Positions 1 through 9,779 are shown, numbered from the stretch's first letter. The stretch is 50,079 bases of DNA from Elusimicrobiota bacterium (GCA_027406905.1 DAHZHT010000005.1:1-50079), one strand, 5' to 3'. Program-made: numbers and translations. Notes: generated by a model not told the origin, from the letters alone.

Positions 1-1782
1 CAACAGGGAAAAGACCATATGTGTAGAGAAGTAATACGGAATAAAATACCAAAGCAAGGTTGAAATAGAGGAAATGATGGGGTTGCAGTTCATCAATAAA
101 AAAGACAATGGCGCCAGTAGATAAATAAGCCGGGCCCAACCGTGAAAAAAATAAATCAGGGAAGAAAAGTAGAAAATCCGCTGCCTCAGAGTGAGGCCTT
201 TCTTAAAAATTGGATTGTCCAGAAAGAAAAGCTGAACCCCTCCCCTGATCCATCTTCGGCGTTGGGTCAAATATCCGGAAAAGTCTTCCGGAGAAAGGGC
301 GGCCGACAATATTCGATTATAATAAACGCCCTTCCAGCCGCGGGATTCAAGCTCCATGCCCGTATGCATATCCTCTATAGCGCAATCAACCTTAAATCCT
401 CCGATCTCCGATAGCGCAGTGCGCCGGAATACGGCGGAACTTCCCGCAAAAATTACGGCATTGGCGCCATTTTTACCGGGTTCAATAAGTTGAAAAAAAA
501 GATCCTGTTCATTGGTAATTTCTCCTTGAAGAATGAGATTTTTCTGATAACAATCCGGGTTATAAAAATGATGGGGAGTTTGAACGAATGCGACTTTTGG
601 ATCTTTAAAAAATCCCAAGGTTTCCTTTAAATAGCTTCGCACGGGGATATGGTCAACATCCAGCAACATAACGAACTCGGAATGGGTGCGGATAAGACCC
701 GCATTAAGATTTCCCGCCTTGGCATGGGCGCGATCGGATCTAGTCATATAGTCAAAACCAAAATTGCGCGTCATTTTTTCAACCTCTGTTCGCGGCCCGT
801 CATCTAAAACATGGACATGGAGCTTGGTAGGTGGATAATCCAGAGCTTCGCAGGCGATCAATGTCAGCTCAAGCACGTTCAATGGTTCGTTATAGATAGT
901 GATAAATAAATCCACGGTGGGAATTTCTCCTTCCATCGGCGCGGGCTTGACAGGTTCAATGTTGATGACTTGCATGAAAAACAGCAAAACGGAGACAAAG
1001 CCGTAAATTTCGGCCGCTAGGAGTAACGCGCTGATAAGAAGATAAAAATTGCTCGAATAGTTAAGGGTGTAGAAAGCTCTCCATAAAAGATAGCGCAAAC
1101 TAAGCGTCACGCTTATGGCGATGAGAGTCCACTTTCCAGTAAATGCCGCGACGTGCTCTAGTAGCGAATATTCAAGTATTTCGCGCGAAGATGATATAGA
1201 CTTTCTCTCCGAACCCAGACGCCCTTCCGCATCCTCTTTCCTCCATTCCAGGTATTTGGCTCTGATACGGCGAATCTGATTAATAATAAGACCCAGCTCA
1301 TCGATTTGAAAGTTTAAATCGGTTCGCATCGCGGCTGCGGCTTGTGCGCGGCGGCCAGGTCTCCCTGATTCGCCGAATGCGCTATCAAACCGCAAGTTTC
1401 GCTCAAGATTACGTAAGCGCGAGAGAAGGAAACGCGCTTCTTCCTCTCCTTCGTTGAGCCTGGCGAGAGAATCTCCTTTGTTGTCTCCGGCGGCCTCAAT
1501 TTTCGCTTTCAATTCGGCGACGGCGGCCGCAATATCCGAAAGCTCCCCGCCTCTCTTGATGCTCAAAATTGTAGATCGGTTTTTTCCGAAGAGCTCCTCT
1601 TGTTTAATTACGTCGTAAATTTCGGGAACATCCTCCGCCCTTTTCCAATCTTTCGGATCCGTCCCGGCGCAGACATCAGAGCAAACCAGTGTCTTCGTCC
1701 CAAAGCCGTCCAGAGCCCTCAACTCAGATAAATTGAATGGACCTAAAACGCCGTTATTAATCCATACAAGATAGCGCGCCAT
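1..1782 (-). CDS. BcsA-like family 2 glycosyltransferase (cellulose-synthase type), 3' end outside window
   Basis: The 594 codons visible read from ATG at 1782 to the window edge without a stop, so the C-terminus is missing. Residues 1-57 resemble a GYF_2-type domain (YLVWINNGVLGPF, then DWKRAEDVPE). Residues about 80-200 are charged and probably coiled. Two or three membrane helices follow (about 213-275). The catalytic core matches bacterial cellulose synthase BcsA: DDG at 327-329, HAKAGNLN at 353-360, DVD at 375-377, QTPHHFY at 401-407, IED at 469-471 in place of the usual TED, and QRRRW at 507-511 (the QxxRW motif). Membrane segments resume after 533. By family it would polymerise a beta-linked glucan or similar polymer from a nucleotide sugar at the inner membrane. 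A C-terminal PilZ domain, if any, lies outside the window. Product identity (cellulose or another polymer) cannot be decided. Confidence 0.88.
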   Translation of the reverse strand, partial: MARYLVWINNGVLGPFNLSELRALDGFGTKTLVCSDVCAGTDPKDWKRAEDVPEIYDVIKQEELFGKNRSTILSIKRGGELSDIAAAVAELKAKIEAAGDNKGDSLARLNEGEEEARFLLSRLRNLERNLRFDSAFGESGRPGRRAQAAAAMRTDLNFQIDELGLIINQIRRIRAKYLEWRKEDAEGRLGSERKSISSSREILEYSLLEHVAAFTGKWTLIAISVTLSLRYLLWRAFYTLNYSSNFYLLISALLLAAEIYGFVSVLLFFMQVINIEPVKPAPMEGEIPTVDLFITIYNEPLNVLELTLIACEALDYPPTKLHVHVLDDGPRTEVEKMTRNFGFDYMTRSDRAHAKAGNLNAGLIRTHSEFVMLLDVDHIPVRSYLKETLGFFKDPKVAFVQTPHHFYNPDCYQKNLILQGEITNEQDLFFQLIEPGKNGANAVIFAGSSAVFRRTALSEIGGFKVDCAIEDMHTGMELESRGWKGVYYNRILSAALSPEDFSGYLTQRRRWIRGGVQLFFLDNPIFKKGLTLRQRIFYFSSLIYFFHGWARLIYLLAPLSFLLMNCNPIISSISTLLWYFIPYYFSTHMVFSLL

Positions 1783-1986
1783 TAATTAACACTCAATAAT
1801 AGTTGAAGAAAGTTGAGGTGATTTCCATGACTTAGAAACATTGGGGCTGGGATAAGACGCGACACCGAGGAGAAATCGCCACCGAAATAGTAAAAAATGA
1901 GAATATGCCGCGCTTAAAATGTTGCATGAACTCGTGGAGGCTTTCTTCAGGTTCGTCTCGCGATTGAAAACAATTCATTGCACGGC

Positions 1987-3111
1987 CTAACGGCGGGATT
2001 TTTCGGTCAGCGCGTTGAGTCTCTCGCCGGCGTTTTTCCACTCGTCCGGGGCGGAGGGGCCGACAACCGTGTAATGCCCCATTTTTCGGCCGGGGCGGGC
2101 TTCTGATTTTCCGTAGAGATGGAGCTTAAGTCCCGGTATGCCGTCAAGCGCGGTCCAATTCGGCTTGCCGCCATTCCAAAGATCCCCGAGCAAGTTGACC
2201 ATGACGGCGGGGGCTTTCATCCTGCAGTCTCCCAAAGGCAATCCGCCGACGGCGCGCGCGTGTTGCTCGAATTGAGACGTCTCGCAGGCTCCTAATGTGT
2301 AGTGGCCGCTGTTGTGGACGCGCGGAGCGATTTCGTTGATGAGCAATTGGCCGCTCTCAAGAAGAAACATCTCCACCGCCATGACGCCGACATGGCCGAG
2401 AATCCCGGCAATTCTGAGCGCGAGTTTTTCGGCTTTGAGCGCGACATCTTCCGGGATATCGGCTGGCGCTCGGGTCATCTGTAGAATGCCATTTTTGTGG
2501 ACATTTTCGGCGATTGGGTAGATGGCGACGCGCCCATCTTTGCCGCGCGCGAGGATGACGGAAATTTCTTTTTTGAACGAAACGAGGCTTTCCCAAACGC
2601 AGGGCGCTTTGAGGAGCTCGAGGGCTTTTTCGGTGTCGGCGGCGGAGTTAATTTGCGCCTGGCCTTTTCCGTCATAGCCGCGCGTTCGCCGTTTGAGGAT
2701 GACGGGAAATGGAAGGCCTTGAACTGAGAGGGCTTCTCCGTAGGGCGTTTGCGGGAAACCGTATTCATCGAGAAATTTTTTTTGAACAAGCCGGTCCTGA
2801 ATTTTCGCGAGGACGCTGGGCGCGGGAAAAAGGGGCCTGATTCGCGCGATTTCTTCCAAAGTCGAGAGGGCGATCAACTCCCACTCAAGAGTGACGATGT
2901 CGCTTAATTGCGCCAAGCGCCGCGCGGCGAAAATGTCGTCAACTGGTCCAACGATGGGGACATCCACAATTTGGAGCGCGGGCGAGTTTTTGTCGGCGTC
3001 AAGCGCGGCCGTTTTCCATTCGAGATTTTTTGCCGCCTGGGCGATAAATCGTCCGAGCTGGCCGCCTCCTAAAATTCCCAGGGTTTTTCCGGGAGAGAGC
3101 GTTTGGTCCAT
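1987..3111 (-). CDS. purK: N5-carboxyaminoimidazole ribonucleotide synthase PurK
   Basis: 374 residues, an ATP-grasp enzyme that carboxylates AIR to N5-CAIR using ATP and bicarbonate in purine synthesis. The N-terminus carries the nucleotide-binding motif ILGGGQLGRF, typical of PurK. The core has VILKRRTRGYDGKGQ and the C-terminal half has NEIAPRVHNSGHYT, both strongly characteristic. The start was placed at the ATG whose last base begins the purE stop (ATGA overlap at 3109-3113). The frame extends 15 codons further upstream inside purE, but that extension has no family support. It is translationally coupled to purE. Length is normal for the family. Confidence 0.95.
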   Translation of the reverse strand: MDQTLSPGKTLGILGGGQLGRFIAQAAKNLEWKTAALDADKNSPALQIVDVPIVGPVDDIFAARRLAQLSDIVTLEWELIALSTLEEIARIRPLFPAPSVLAKIQDRLVQKKFLDEYGFPQTPYGEALSVQGLPFPVILKRRTRGYDGKGQAQINSAADTEKALELLKAPCVWESLVSFKKEISVILARGKDGRVAIYPIAENVHKNGILQMTRAPADIPEDVALKAEKLALRIAGILGHVGVMAVEMFLLESGQLLINEIAPRVHNSGHYTLGACETSQFEQHARAVGGLPLGDCRMKAPAVMVNLLGDLWNGGKPNWTALDGIPGLKLHLYGKSEARPGRKMGHYTVVGPSAPDEWKNAGERLNALTEKSRR

Positions 3112-3614
3112 CAGGGCTTTCGCGGCCGATCTTTGAGGACCGCAGCCGTTTGCCACGCGCGAAAGGCTTTGACGCGGCGGGAAAGAGCTGTGTCCGAGAG
3201 AGCGAGAATTTGAGCGGCGAGATGTCCCGCGTTAGCCGCCCCCGTTTCTCCGATTGCAAGCGTTCCGACCGCGACGCCGCGCGGCATCTGCGCGATGGAT
3301 AAAAGAGAGTCAAGCCCTTTGAGGGCTTTAGAAGCCACCGGCACGCCAAGAACCGGAAGAGTCGTTTTTGAAGCGGTCATGCCGGGCAAATGCGCCGCGC
3401 CGCCGGCGCCGGCGATGATGACTTTAATTCCGCGCGCCTCGGCCGTTGCGGCATAACGCATCAGCTTGTCCGGCGTGCGGTGAGCGGAAATAATCGCCGC
3501 TTCGTAGGGCACGCCGTAATTTTTTAAAACCGCAGCCGCGGACTTCATCGTTTCCCAGTCCGATTTTGAGCCCATGATGATGGCGACGGACGACGTTTTT
3601 TTTAGGCGCTTCAT
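3111..3614 (-). CDS. purE: N5-CAIR mutase PurE
   Basis: 167 residues. Class I PurE converts N5-CAIR (the PurK product) to CAIR. Signature motifs are visible: [12 protein letters not shown] near the N-terminus, [11 protein letters not shown] with the catalytic His, and [12 protein letters not shown]. The pairing with purK indicates the two-enzyme bacterial route rather than the direct AIR carboxylase of animals. It starts only 30 bases after the cusA stop on the same strand, so it may be read through from the copper operon. I see no strong ribosome binding site before the ATG. The rest of the purine genes in the window lie about 34 kb away. Confidence 0.95.
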   Translation of the reverse strand: MKRLKKTSSVAIIMGSKSDWETMKSAAAVLKNYGVPYEAAIISAHRTPDKLMRYAATAEARGIKVIIAGAGGAAHLPGMTASKTTLPVLGVPVASKALKGLDSLLSIAQMPRGVAVGTLAIGETGAANAGHLAAQILALSDTALSRRVKAFRAWQTAAVLKDRPRKP

Positions 3615-3644
3615 GCGTTGATGAATTTTAAGGGCAGTATATGC

Positions 3645-6600
3645 TTAATTCAAATCCTTGTTGGCATTAGGAAACGTCATTCTACTATTTTCACCTATCT
3701 CTCTCCCATGCCACAGAAGATAAATCGCGGGATAGACGAGAAGTTCCAGGATAAATGAGGTGAAAAGCCCGCCGACCATGGGGGCGGCGATTCGCTTCAT
3801 CATATCCGAGCCCGCGCCAGCGGACCACATAGCCGGAAGAAGCCCCAGAAACGCGCAAGAAACCGTCATCATTTTTGGCCGCAGGCGCTTGGCCGCGCCG
3901 TCGTGAATGGCTTCTTTAAGATCGCCGGTCGTGTTAAGGCGTCCGGCGGCGGTGCGCGCGCGTCTTTCGAGATTGAGATAGAGAAGCATGAAGATGCCGG
4001 TCTCGGCGTCAAGACCTAAAAGAGCGATAAAGCCCACCCAGACCGCGACGGAGAGGTGATATCCCAAAATCCACAACAGCCAAATCGCGCCGACGGCGGA
4101 AAAGGGAACCGCGGCTAAGACAATGGCCGCTTCCATCCATGAACCGGTGTTAAAATAAAGGAGCAATACAATCAGAAAAAGAGCGAGCGGGACGACGACG
4201 AGAAGTCTTTTCTCGGCCTTTTTCATCTGTTTGTATTGTCCGCTGAACTCATAGCGGTATCCCGGAGGGAAAGACACCGATTTTGCGATGGCCGCTTTGG
4301 CCTTTTTGACGTAGCCCCCGATGTCGGAAGTTTTAAGGTCCACGTAGACGTATCCCGAAAGCTCCCCGTTTTCATCCCGAATCATGTCCGGCCCCTGGCG
4401 CATGCGGATTTGGGCGATCTCGGCCAACGGAATTTGCTCGTCTTTCGATACCGGGACCAAAACTTCCCCGATTTTTCGCAAACTGCTTCTAAAGTCCGGA
4501 GCGTAGCGCACGCTCACCGCGAAACGATCCCGGCCTTCGATGGTCGTCGTCACGCGCGCGCCTCCCAAAGCCGCGGCGATTATCGAATTGGCGTCATCAA
4601 TCGAAAGCCCGTAGCGCGCCAAAGCCCGGCGCTTTAAAATGATGTCGGTATAATAGCCCTGAGCGGTTCTTTCAGCGACCGCGTGCCTTGTTTCGGGAAT
4701 TGCATCCAGCGCGCCCTCAATTTGAGTTCCGATATTTTGAATGACGGATAAATCCGAGCCGAAAATTTTGATTCCAACGGGCGTTCTCATTCCCGTTGAG
4801 AGCATGTCGATGCGGTTCCGGATGGGTTGCGTCCAAATATTGGGGAACCCCGGAATTTTTAATTTTTGATCCATTTGAGAGATTAGTTGCTTATAGCTGA
4901 GGCGGCATTTCCATATCCCGCCGAAACAAGGCGTCGCGGGCCAAAATTTTCGGGGCTTTAAAACGACGGTCGTTTCCATCATGGATAAGGGCGCGGGATC
5001 GGTCGCGGTTTCGGCGCGGCCCGCCTTGCCGTAAACCGTTTTAACCTCGGGGAAAGATTTGAGGATTTCGTCTTGAATCTGAAGAACGCGCCGAGCCTCC
5101 GTAATCGAGATTCCGGGAAGAGTGGTCGGCATATAAAGGATGGTTCCCTCATTGAGCGGCGGCATAAATTCAGATCCCAGGCGCCATAAAAGCGGCAATG
5201 TCGAAATAAAAATTCCCGCGGAGGCGAGAATCGTCAGGCGGGGATTTTCCAGGACCCAGTTGACCGCCGGCGAATAAATTTTAAAAAGCCGGCGGCTGAT
5301 GGGGTGTTTTTCTTCCGGATAATAATGTCCGACAAAAAGGGCGTCGGCGATTGACTTAAGCCAGCGCGGCTTGATTTGAAATTCATTCATTCTGGTAAAA
5401 AGCATTCGGACCGCGGGGTCGAGCGTCACGGCTAAGACTGCGGCGATCGCCATGGCGAATGTTTTTGAATAGGCGAGAGGCTTAAACAATCGGCCTTCTT
5501 GCCCGGTCAAGGCAAAGATGGGGAGAAACGCCGCGGCGATAACGAGAAGCGAGAAAAAAACCGAGGGACCGACTTCCATCAAAGCCTTAAGGCGGATTTC
5601 GTGAAAATCGCCGGGCTTTCCGGAAGATTGCCATTCCTCAAGGCGCTTGTAGGCGTTCTCGACCTCGACAATCGCGCCGTCAACGAGAATTCCTATTGAG
5701 ATCGCGATGCCGGAAAGAGACATGATGTTGGTGGTAATCCCCAAAGCCGCCAGCGGGATAAAAGCCAGGAAAACCGAAACCGGAATGGTCAGAATCGGAA
5801 CCATGGCCGACGGCGGGTGCCATAAAAACAAAAGAATCACCAAGCTGACGATGAGCATTTCCTCAAAGAGCGTTTCCTTGAGAGTCCCAATAGCCCGATG
5901 GATGAGCCCGGATCGGTCATAAACGGGGATGATGCGAACCCCCGGCGGCAAAGAGGGAGAAATCTCTTTTATTTTTTTCTTGACGCGGTCAATCACGTTT
6001 AACGCGTTGACGCCGCTACGCATGATGACAATTCCGCTGACCGCGTCGCCAAGGCCGTTTAATTCTCCGACGCCTCGCCTTCGGGCGGGTCCCAGGCTGA
6101 CCGCGGCGATATCTTTGACCAAAACAGGCGTTCCCGTTTTTGGATCGCGCCCAACCGAGGTTTGCTCGATGTCGTTGATTCCCTTGAGATAGCCGCGCCC
6201 TAAAATCATAAATTCTCGTCCGGAAAATTCGATCGTGCCGCCGCCGGCTTCGCTGTTGGATTCTGAAACGGCCTTGAGAACTTTTGTCAGCGGGATCTGA
6301 TAGCTCCAGAGAGCGCGGGGATTGATTTTGACCTGATATTCCTTTTCATATCCGCCGATGGACGCCACTTCAGAGACGCCGGGGACGCTTTGTAGTTGGT
6401 AGCGGATATGCCAGTCTTGAAGCGCGCGAAGCTGGGACAAATCCAGCGCTTTTGAATCATCCACCAGCGCGTACTGATAGACCCAGCCAAGACTGGTCGC
6501 GTCCGGGCCCAATGCGGTTTTGACTCCCTTGGGAAGTTCGGGGATGATTTTAGAAAGATATTCCAAAACGCGCGAACGCGCCCAATAGAGGTCGGTTCCG

Positions 6601-6968
6601 TCCTCAAAAACCACGTAAACTAAAGACACTCCAAACTCGTTAGTCGCCCGAATCGCCTTAACCTTGGGAGCCCCCAAAAGGGCCGAAACGATCGGGTAGG
6701 TGACTTGGTCTTCCAACACTTCCGGCGATTGATCCCATTTTGAGGCGATGATGACCTGAGTGTCCGATAAATCCGGCAGCGCGTCAAGCGGCATTCTTTG
6801 GACCGTATAAAAGGCATAGGCCAAGGACATGAGAGTCAAAAAAATAACGAGAAATTTATTGCGCGCCGAAAACGAGATGATTTTAGAAATCATGGTTACC
6901 TTCCTTGGTATCCGCTTTCCAATGGATTGGGATGCGCCGCTTTCTTTTTTTGCCGTGAGATTCTTCAT
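3645..6968 (-). CDS. cusA: CusA-type Cu(I)/Ag(I) RND efflux pump
   Basis: 1107 residues, the inner-membrane proton-driven RND subunit of a heavy-metal efflux pump. Copper/silver specificity is supported by all three methionines corresponding to E. coli CusA M573, M623 and M672: they fall in LYMPTTLPGI, APLSMMETT and RNRIDMLSTG. Helix motifs also match CusA: GILVDGAIVEVENA in the first half and LLGLDAETGIFMLLYL in the second. The start chosen is ATG at 6968, which overlaps the cusB stop as ATGA. This gives about 26 extra residues before the usual start region (MISKII). One oddity is a roughly 10-residue insertion in the periplasmic porter region containing CFGGIWKC, two cysteines six residues apart, not present in E. 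coli CusA. Confidence 0.95.
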   Translation of the reverse strand: MKNLTAKKESGASQSIGKRIPRKVTMISKIISFSARNKFLVIFLTLMSLAYAFYTVQRMPLDALPDLSDTQVIIASKWDQSPEVLEDQVTYPIVSALLGAPKVKAIRATNEFGVSLVYVVFEDGTDLYWARSRVLEYLSKIIPELPKGVKTALGPDATSLGWVYQYALVDDSKALDLSQLRALQDWHIRYQLQSVPGVSEVASIGGYEKEYQVKINPRALWSYQIPLTKVLKAVSESNSEAGGGTIEFSGREFMILGRGYLKGINDIEQTSVGRDPKTGTPVLVKDIAAVSLGPARRRGVGELNGLGDAVSGIVIMRSGVNALNVIDRVKKKIKEISPSLPPGVRIIPVYDRSGLIHRAIGTLKETLFEEMLIVSLVILLFLWHPPSAMVPILTIPVSVFLAFIPLAALGITTNIMSLSGIAISIGILVDGAIVEVENAYKRLEEWQSSGKPGDFHEIRLKALMEVGPSVFFSLLVIAAAFLPIFALTGQEGRLFKPLAYSKTFAMAIAAVLAVTLDPAVRMLFTRMNEFQIKPRWLKSIADALFVGHYYPEEKHPISRRLFKIYSPAVNWVLENPRLTILASAGIFISTLPLLWRLGSEFMPPLNEGTILYMPTTLPGISITEARRVLQIQDEILKSFPEVKTVYGKAGRAETATDPAPLSMMETTVVLKPRKFWPATPCFGGIWKCRLSYKQLISQMDQKLKIPGFPNIWTQPIRNRIDMLSTGMRTPVGIKIFGSDLSVIQNIGTQIEGALDAIPETRHAVAERTAQGYYTDIILKRRALARYGLSIDDANSIIAAALGGARVTTTIEGRDRFAVSVRYAPDFRSSLRKIGEVLVPVSKDEQIPLAEIAQIRMRQGPDMIRDENGELSGYVYVDLKTSDIGGYVKKAKAAIAKSVSFPPGYRYEFSGQYKQMKKAEKRLLVVVPLALFLIVLLLYFNTGSWMEAAIVLAAVPFSAVGAIWLLWILGYHLSVAVWVGFIALLGLDAETGIFMLLYLNLERRARTAAGRLNTTGDLKEAIHDGAAKRLRPKMMTVSCAFLGLLPAMWSAGAGSDMMKRIAAPMVGGLFTSFILELLVYPAIYLLWHGREIGENSRMTFPNANKDLN

Positions 6969-8089
6969 CACATTTTCATCCCGGGCATGGGGCCCATTGA
7001 ATCCGAGGGAGCGGCGTTTTTGGAGTTTTTGCCTGGTTGAGCGAAAGATTTAATCGCGGATTGGAATTGAGATTCCGCGTCAATTAAAAAATTGGCCGAA
7101 GTGGATACTGTTTCTCCGGGAGAAAGTCCCGACAGAATTTCGTCATAACCCTCGGCTTTGTTTCCCAATTCCACCGCTTGAGGCTTGAGGGTTCCGTCTT
7201 CCTTGGCGATAAACACGTATTGGCGGTCTCCGGTGTCTAAGACCGCGCTTTCCGGAACGCTGAGATGCTCTCCCAGCGGCGAATCAATAACGACATCCAC
7301 GTAAGTTCCCGGCTTTAAAAGCCCGAGAACGTCATCAAGGCGCGCTCTAAGGCGCGCGGTGCGGGTTTCGGGATTGATCACGGGGTCTATCGAGAGGACT
7401 TTCGTCATCCAGGATTTTCCAGGGAGGGTTTCCGATTTGACCTGCATGGACATTCCCGGGCGCACGAACGGCAGATCATATTCATAAATATCCGCGTAAA
7501 CCCATACCGCTTGTCCGCGCTTTCCCACGAGCAACCCTTGGTCCAGGCTTGGGTCCTTGGCCCAGGCTGAAACCTGCGCCGGGGAAAGGCCGAGGAGTTT
7601 AAGCTTCAAGATTGTCGCTTTCTTCATTGAACGCGCCCAGGAGAGATCCGAACCTTGAGGATTTCCTTGAGCCGAGTTTAGAGCCTTGAGAGCTTGTCGG
7701 TATTCTTCAAGGGCCTCATAAAGCTGGGGATCATATGCGATGCGTCCGGGGGCTTGTATGCGCTTTTTTAAAGAGCGTATTTTGGCTTCGCCGTAAGTCA
7801 CGCCGATAAGCTGCAGGCGTTGGGGCGATATCGCGATGGGCGCTCTTCCCAAAACGTCGCCGGTTCCCTCTTTTATTTTTTCCATGGGCCGCAGGTCCAT
7901 TCCGCAGATGGGGCATTGGCCGGGGTGATCTCGGATAATTTGATGGTGCATGGGGCATTGATAGAGGGTTTTTGTCGGAGGTTTTTTTTCAGCGGCGGCT
8001 TCTCCTGAATTTATCCGCTTAAAATAAACGGCGGAAGCTCCGATGAGAAAAAGAATGGCTCCGAGAAAAAATATTTTTTTGATTTTCAT
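6968..8089 (-). CDS. cusB: CusB-type periplasmic adaptor with heavy-metal-binding domain
   Basis: 373 residues, the membrane-fusion subunit linking CusA to the outer-membrane channel. The N-terminus has one membrane anchor (about 5-23), then a heavy-metal-binding domain at about 43-69: [13 protein letters not shown] and Met67-Met69, with cysteines 45, 59 and 62. That domain is common in CusB-like adaptors of non-enterobacterial lineages. Next come the hairpin, lipoyl-like and beta-barrel regions ([12 protein letters not shown], then [13 protein letters not shown]). The C-terminus is Met-rich (MGPMPGMKM), which suits Cu(I) or Ag(I) handling. The start ATG overlaps the cusC stop, and the stop overlaps the cusA start, so the three pump genes are translationally coupled. 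Confidence 0.93.
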   Translation of the reverse strand: MKIKKIFFLGAILFLIGASAVYFKRINSGEAAAEKKPPTKTLYQCPMHHQIIRDHPGQCPICGMDLRPMEKIKEGTGDVLGRAPIAISPQRLQLIGVTYGEAKIRSLKKRIQAPGRIAYDPQLYEALEEYRQALKALNSAQGNPQGSDLSWARSMKKATILKLKLLGLSPAQVSAWAKDPSLDQGLLVGKRGQAVWVYADIYEYDLPFVRPGMSMQVKSETLPGKSWMTKVLSIDPVINPETRTARLRARLDDVLGLLKPGTYVDVVIDSPLGEHLSVPESAVLDTGDRQYVFIAKEDGTLKPQAVELGNKAEGYDEILSGLSPGETVSTSANFLIDAESQFQSAIKSFAQPGKNSKNAAPSDSMGPMPGMKM

Positions 8090-9330
8090 GGCTTGGATTC
8101 TCCTTTTTTAGTCGAGAATGGGACGCTTCCGCCAACGGCGCGCTCGAGTTTCGCCAGATGCTCTCCATAAAGCCTGACTTCCTCGGGATATTTGAGCTGG
8201 GCGTCCAGAAGCGCGCGGACGCTGTCCGAGAGTTTCGAGAAATTGGCACGGCCTGTTTCATAATTTTTTTCCGTTATTTTAAACGCGCTCCGCGCGAGGG
8301 GGATAATTTCCTCCTTATAACTGAGGGCTAGAGCGCTTCTTAAGTTGACTTCAATGAGTTCGGAATGAACTTGCCTGAGCGCTTCGTTGACGGCTTCTTG
8401 TGATGAGGCCTCGGCTTCTTTTTTATGGGCCTTGGCGGCTTTGAGGAGAGAGTTCTGCTTCCAAAACCAAAGGGGAATCGAGAGATTAATTCCGTAGGCG
8501 CTGTCCTCCATCGTCGCGACATAGGGCCGCGCTTCCTGAGTCATCGAGAATTGGAAATCAGGGAGAAATCCTAGGCGGCCTAGAGCGACCATCGCTTTGG
8601 CGTGCATGATTTCATGGAGAGCCAAGGCATAATCGGGGCTCATTTCCTTGGCGAGTTGATCAAGCTCCTGGGGAGTCGCCTGGACCGGGCGCGGATCTTC
8701 CGGCCTTGAGAGAATCCATCGCGTTCCGGCGGGGCGGGATAAAAGGGCGTTCAAGGCTTCCTCTTCGACGAGGCTTTCATTTTCTCTTTCCATCGCCGCG
8801 TCTTTGACCTTGAGAAATGCCGCTCTTGCCGACAGCGCTTCATCTGAGTTCGCGCGCCCCGAGGCGACGGAGGCTTGGGCCACTTGGGCGATTCCGCGCA
8901 GAATATCGGAGTCCTTTTTGAGAATCGAGGACGTTTCTCTTAGCCAGAAAATCCGGTAGTATTCGACGGCGACTTGGGCCGCGATGTCAAGCTCCGCGGC
9001 GCGGTACTTTTGATAGGCGATCATCGCCTCATGGCGCTTCATCTTGGCGGCTTGGGAAAGTTTTCCCGGGAAGGGCACGTTTTGGGCCACGGACCAATAA
9101 TTTCCGCCGGCTCCGCCCTGGTAATTCATGCGCTGAAAGCCGATCTGGGGGTCTTCCCATGTCGCCGCCGCCGGCACTTGGGCCATTAATGATTTCCAAT
9201 GTTCCTTAGCCTCGAGTATGGCGGGATTATTCTTGAGAGCGAGATGAATGAGAGAATCCAGATTTTGACTAGGAATCTCGCTTCCCCAGACTGAAGAGGC
9301 TGAAAATATCAAGATTAAAATTTTAAACAC
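8086..9330 (-). CDS. cusC: CusC/TolC-type outer-membrane efflux channel
   Basis: 414 residues with a signal peptide (cleavage near VWGS-E, residue 17). There is no lipobox cysteine, unlike E. coli CusC, which is a lipoprotein. Two long helical repeats of the outer-membrane efflux protein family are visible: [16 protein letters not shown] near the N-terminus, GYQ-like alternating helices, and the second repeat starting near [19 protein letters not shown]. The start is GTG at 9330, preceded by AAAGGAG at suitable spacing. It is followed by cusB with an ATGA overlap. Its role as channel of this pump rests on the operon. Confidence 0.9.
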   Translation of the reverse strand: MFKILILIFSASSVWGSEIPSQNLDSLIHLALKNNPAILEAKEHWKSLMAQVPAAATWEDPQIGFQRMNYQGGAGGNYWSVAQNVPFPGKLSQAAKMKRHEAMIAYQKYRAAELDIAAQVAVEYYRIFWLRETSSILKKDSDILRGIAQVAQASVASGRANSDEALSARAAFLKVKDAAMERENESLVEEEALNALLSRPAGTRWILSRPEDPRPVQATPQELDQLAKEMSPDYALALHEIMHAKAMVALGRLGFLPDFQFSMTQEARPYVATMEDSAYGINLSIPLWFWKQNSLLKAAKAHKKEAEASSQEAVNEALRQVHSELIEVNLRSALALSYKEEIIPLARSAFKITEKNYETGRANFSKLSDSVRALLDAQLKYPEEVRLYGEHLAKLERAVGGSVPFSTKKGESKP

Positions 9331-9386
9331 TTTTTCTCCTTTAAAAGATATTGATTAAGCGAAAGGCGGACAACCGAGAAAGACCG

Positions 9387-9743
9387 TTAGGCCAGGGGCG
9401 GGGAACGTCCGAGAGAAAGGAAATATCCGGGAGGAGAGTTCGTTAAAGGATGCCGCGTCAGCGTTAAAAAAACAATAGCTTGAGCGGGCGTTGAAATCGG
9501 AGAGATAAAGATTAGATTCGTTTTTAGCGGGCGCGGAGATTGCGCGGAAACGCGAAAGAGGGATGCCTTTTGAATATGGCAGGTTTTGGCGTTATGACAG
9601 GGCTTGACTGGGCAAGATTTTGCCGCGCAGCAAGGCATCGAGGCGCACAGGGGTAGCGAGCGGGGAGCCGAGGCCGCGATGAGAAACAGCGCGATAAAGC
9701 CGCGCAAAACGCCCTGCCAAAGCCGACTTTTCATAAAGGCCAT
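9387..9743 (-). CDS. Small Cys-rich exported protein heading the copper-efflux operon
   Basis: 118 residues from ATG 9743, or 115 from ATG 9734, of no family I can name. It has a hydrophobic signal-type segment at about 10-27, followed by a cluster of six cysteines within 23 residues (33, 38, 39, 44, 49, 55; CASMPCCA, SCPVKPCHNAKTCH) with interspersed His and Lys. The rest is a low-feature tail. It lies 56 bases before cusC on the same strand. Small His/Cys-rich exported proteins are often found at the head of Cus-type operons, so periplasmic metal binding is a reasonable inference. Codon pattern does not strongly prove coding; the Cys cluster plus context is the main support. Confidence 0.6.
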   Translation of the reverse strand: MAFMKSRLWQGVLRGFIALFLIAASAPRSLPLCASMPCCAAKSCPVKPCHNAKTCHIQKASLFRVSAQSPRPLKTNLIFISPISTPAQAIVFLTLTRHPLTNSPPGYFLSLGRSPPLA

Positions 9744-9750
9744 CTTTTAA

Positions 9751-9779
9751 ACTATAGCAGGCCCCCGGAAAATTTGCAA
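9751..9779 (-). promoter_or_regulatory. Sigma-70-like promoter for the Cys-rich/cusCBA operon
   Basis: On the minus strand TTGCAA (complement of 9774-9779) is followed after exactly 17 bases by TATAGT (complement of 9751-9756). Both match the -35 and -10 consensus in four or more of six positions with ideal spacing. The predicted transcription start falls at about 9744, essentially at the ATG at 9743, so the first gene would be leaderless or nearly so. Confidence 0.55.

Noticed and set aside
142..414. Plus-strand open frame of 90 codons
   Set aside because: It lies antisense to the glycosyltransferase core, which has clear catalytic motifs over the same bases.
1832..1986. Possible short gene downstream of purK on the minus strand
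   Set aside because: The peptide has no motif and the open frame mostly overlaps purK; the gap of about 200 bases shows nothing else recognisable.
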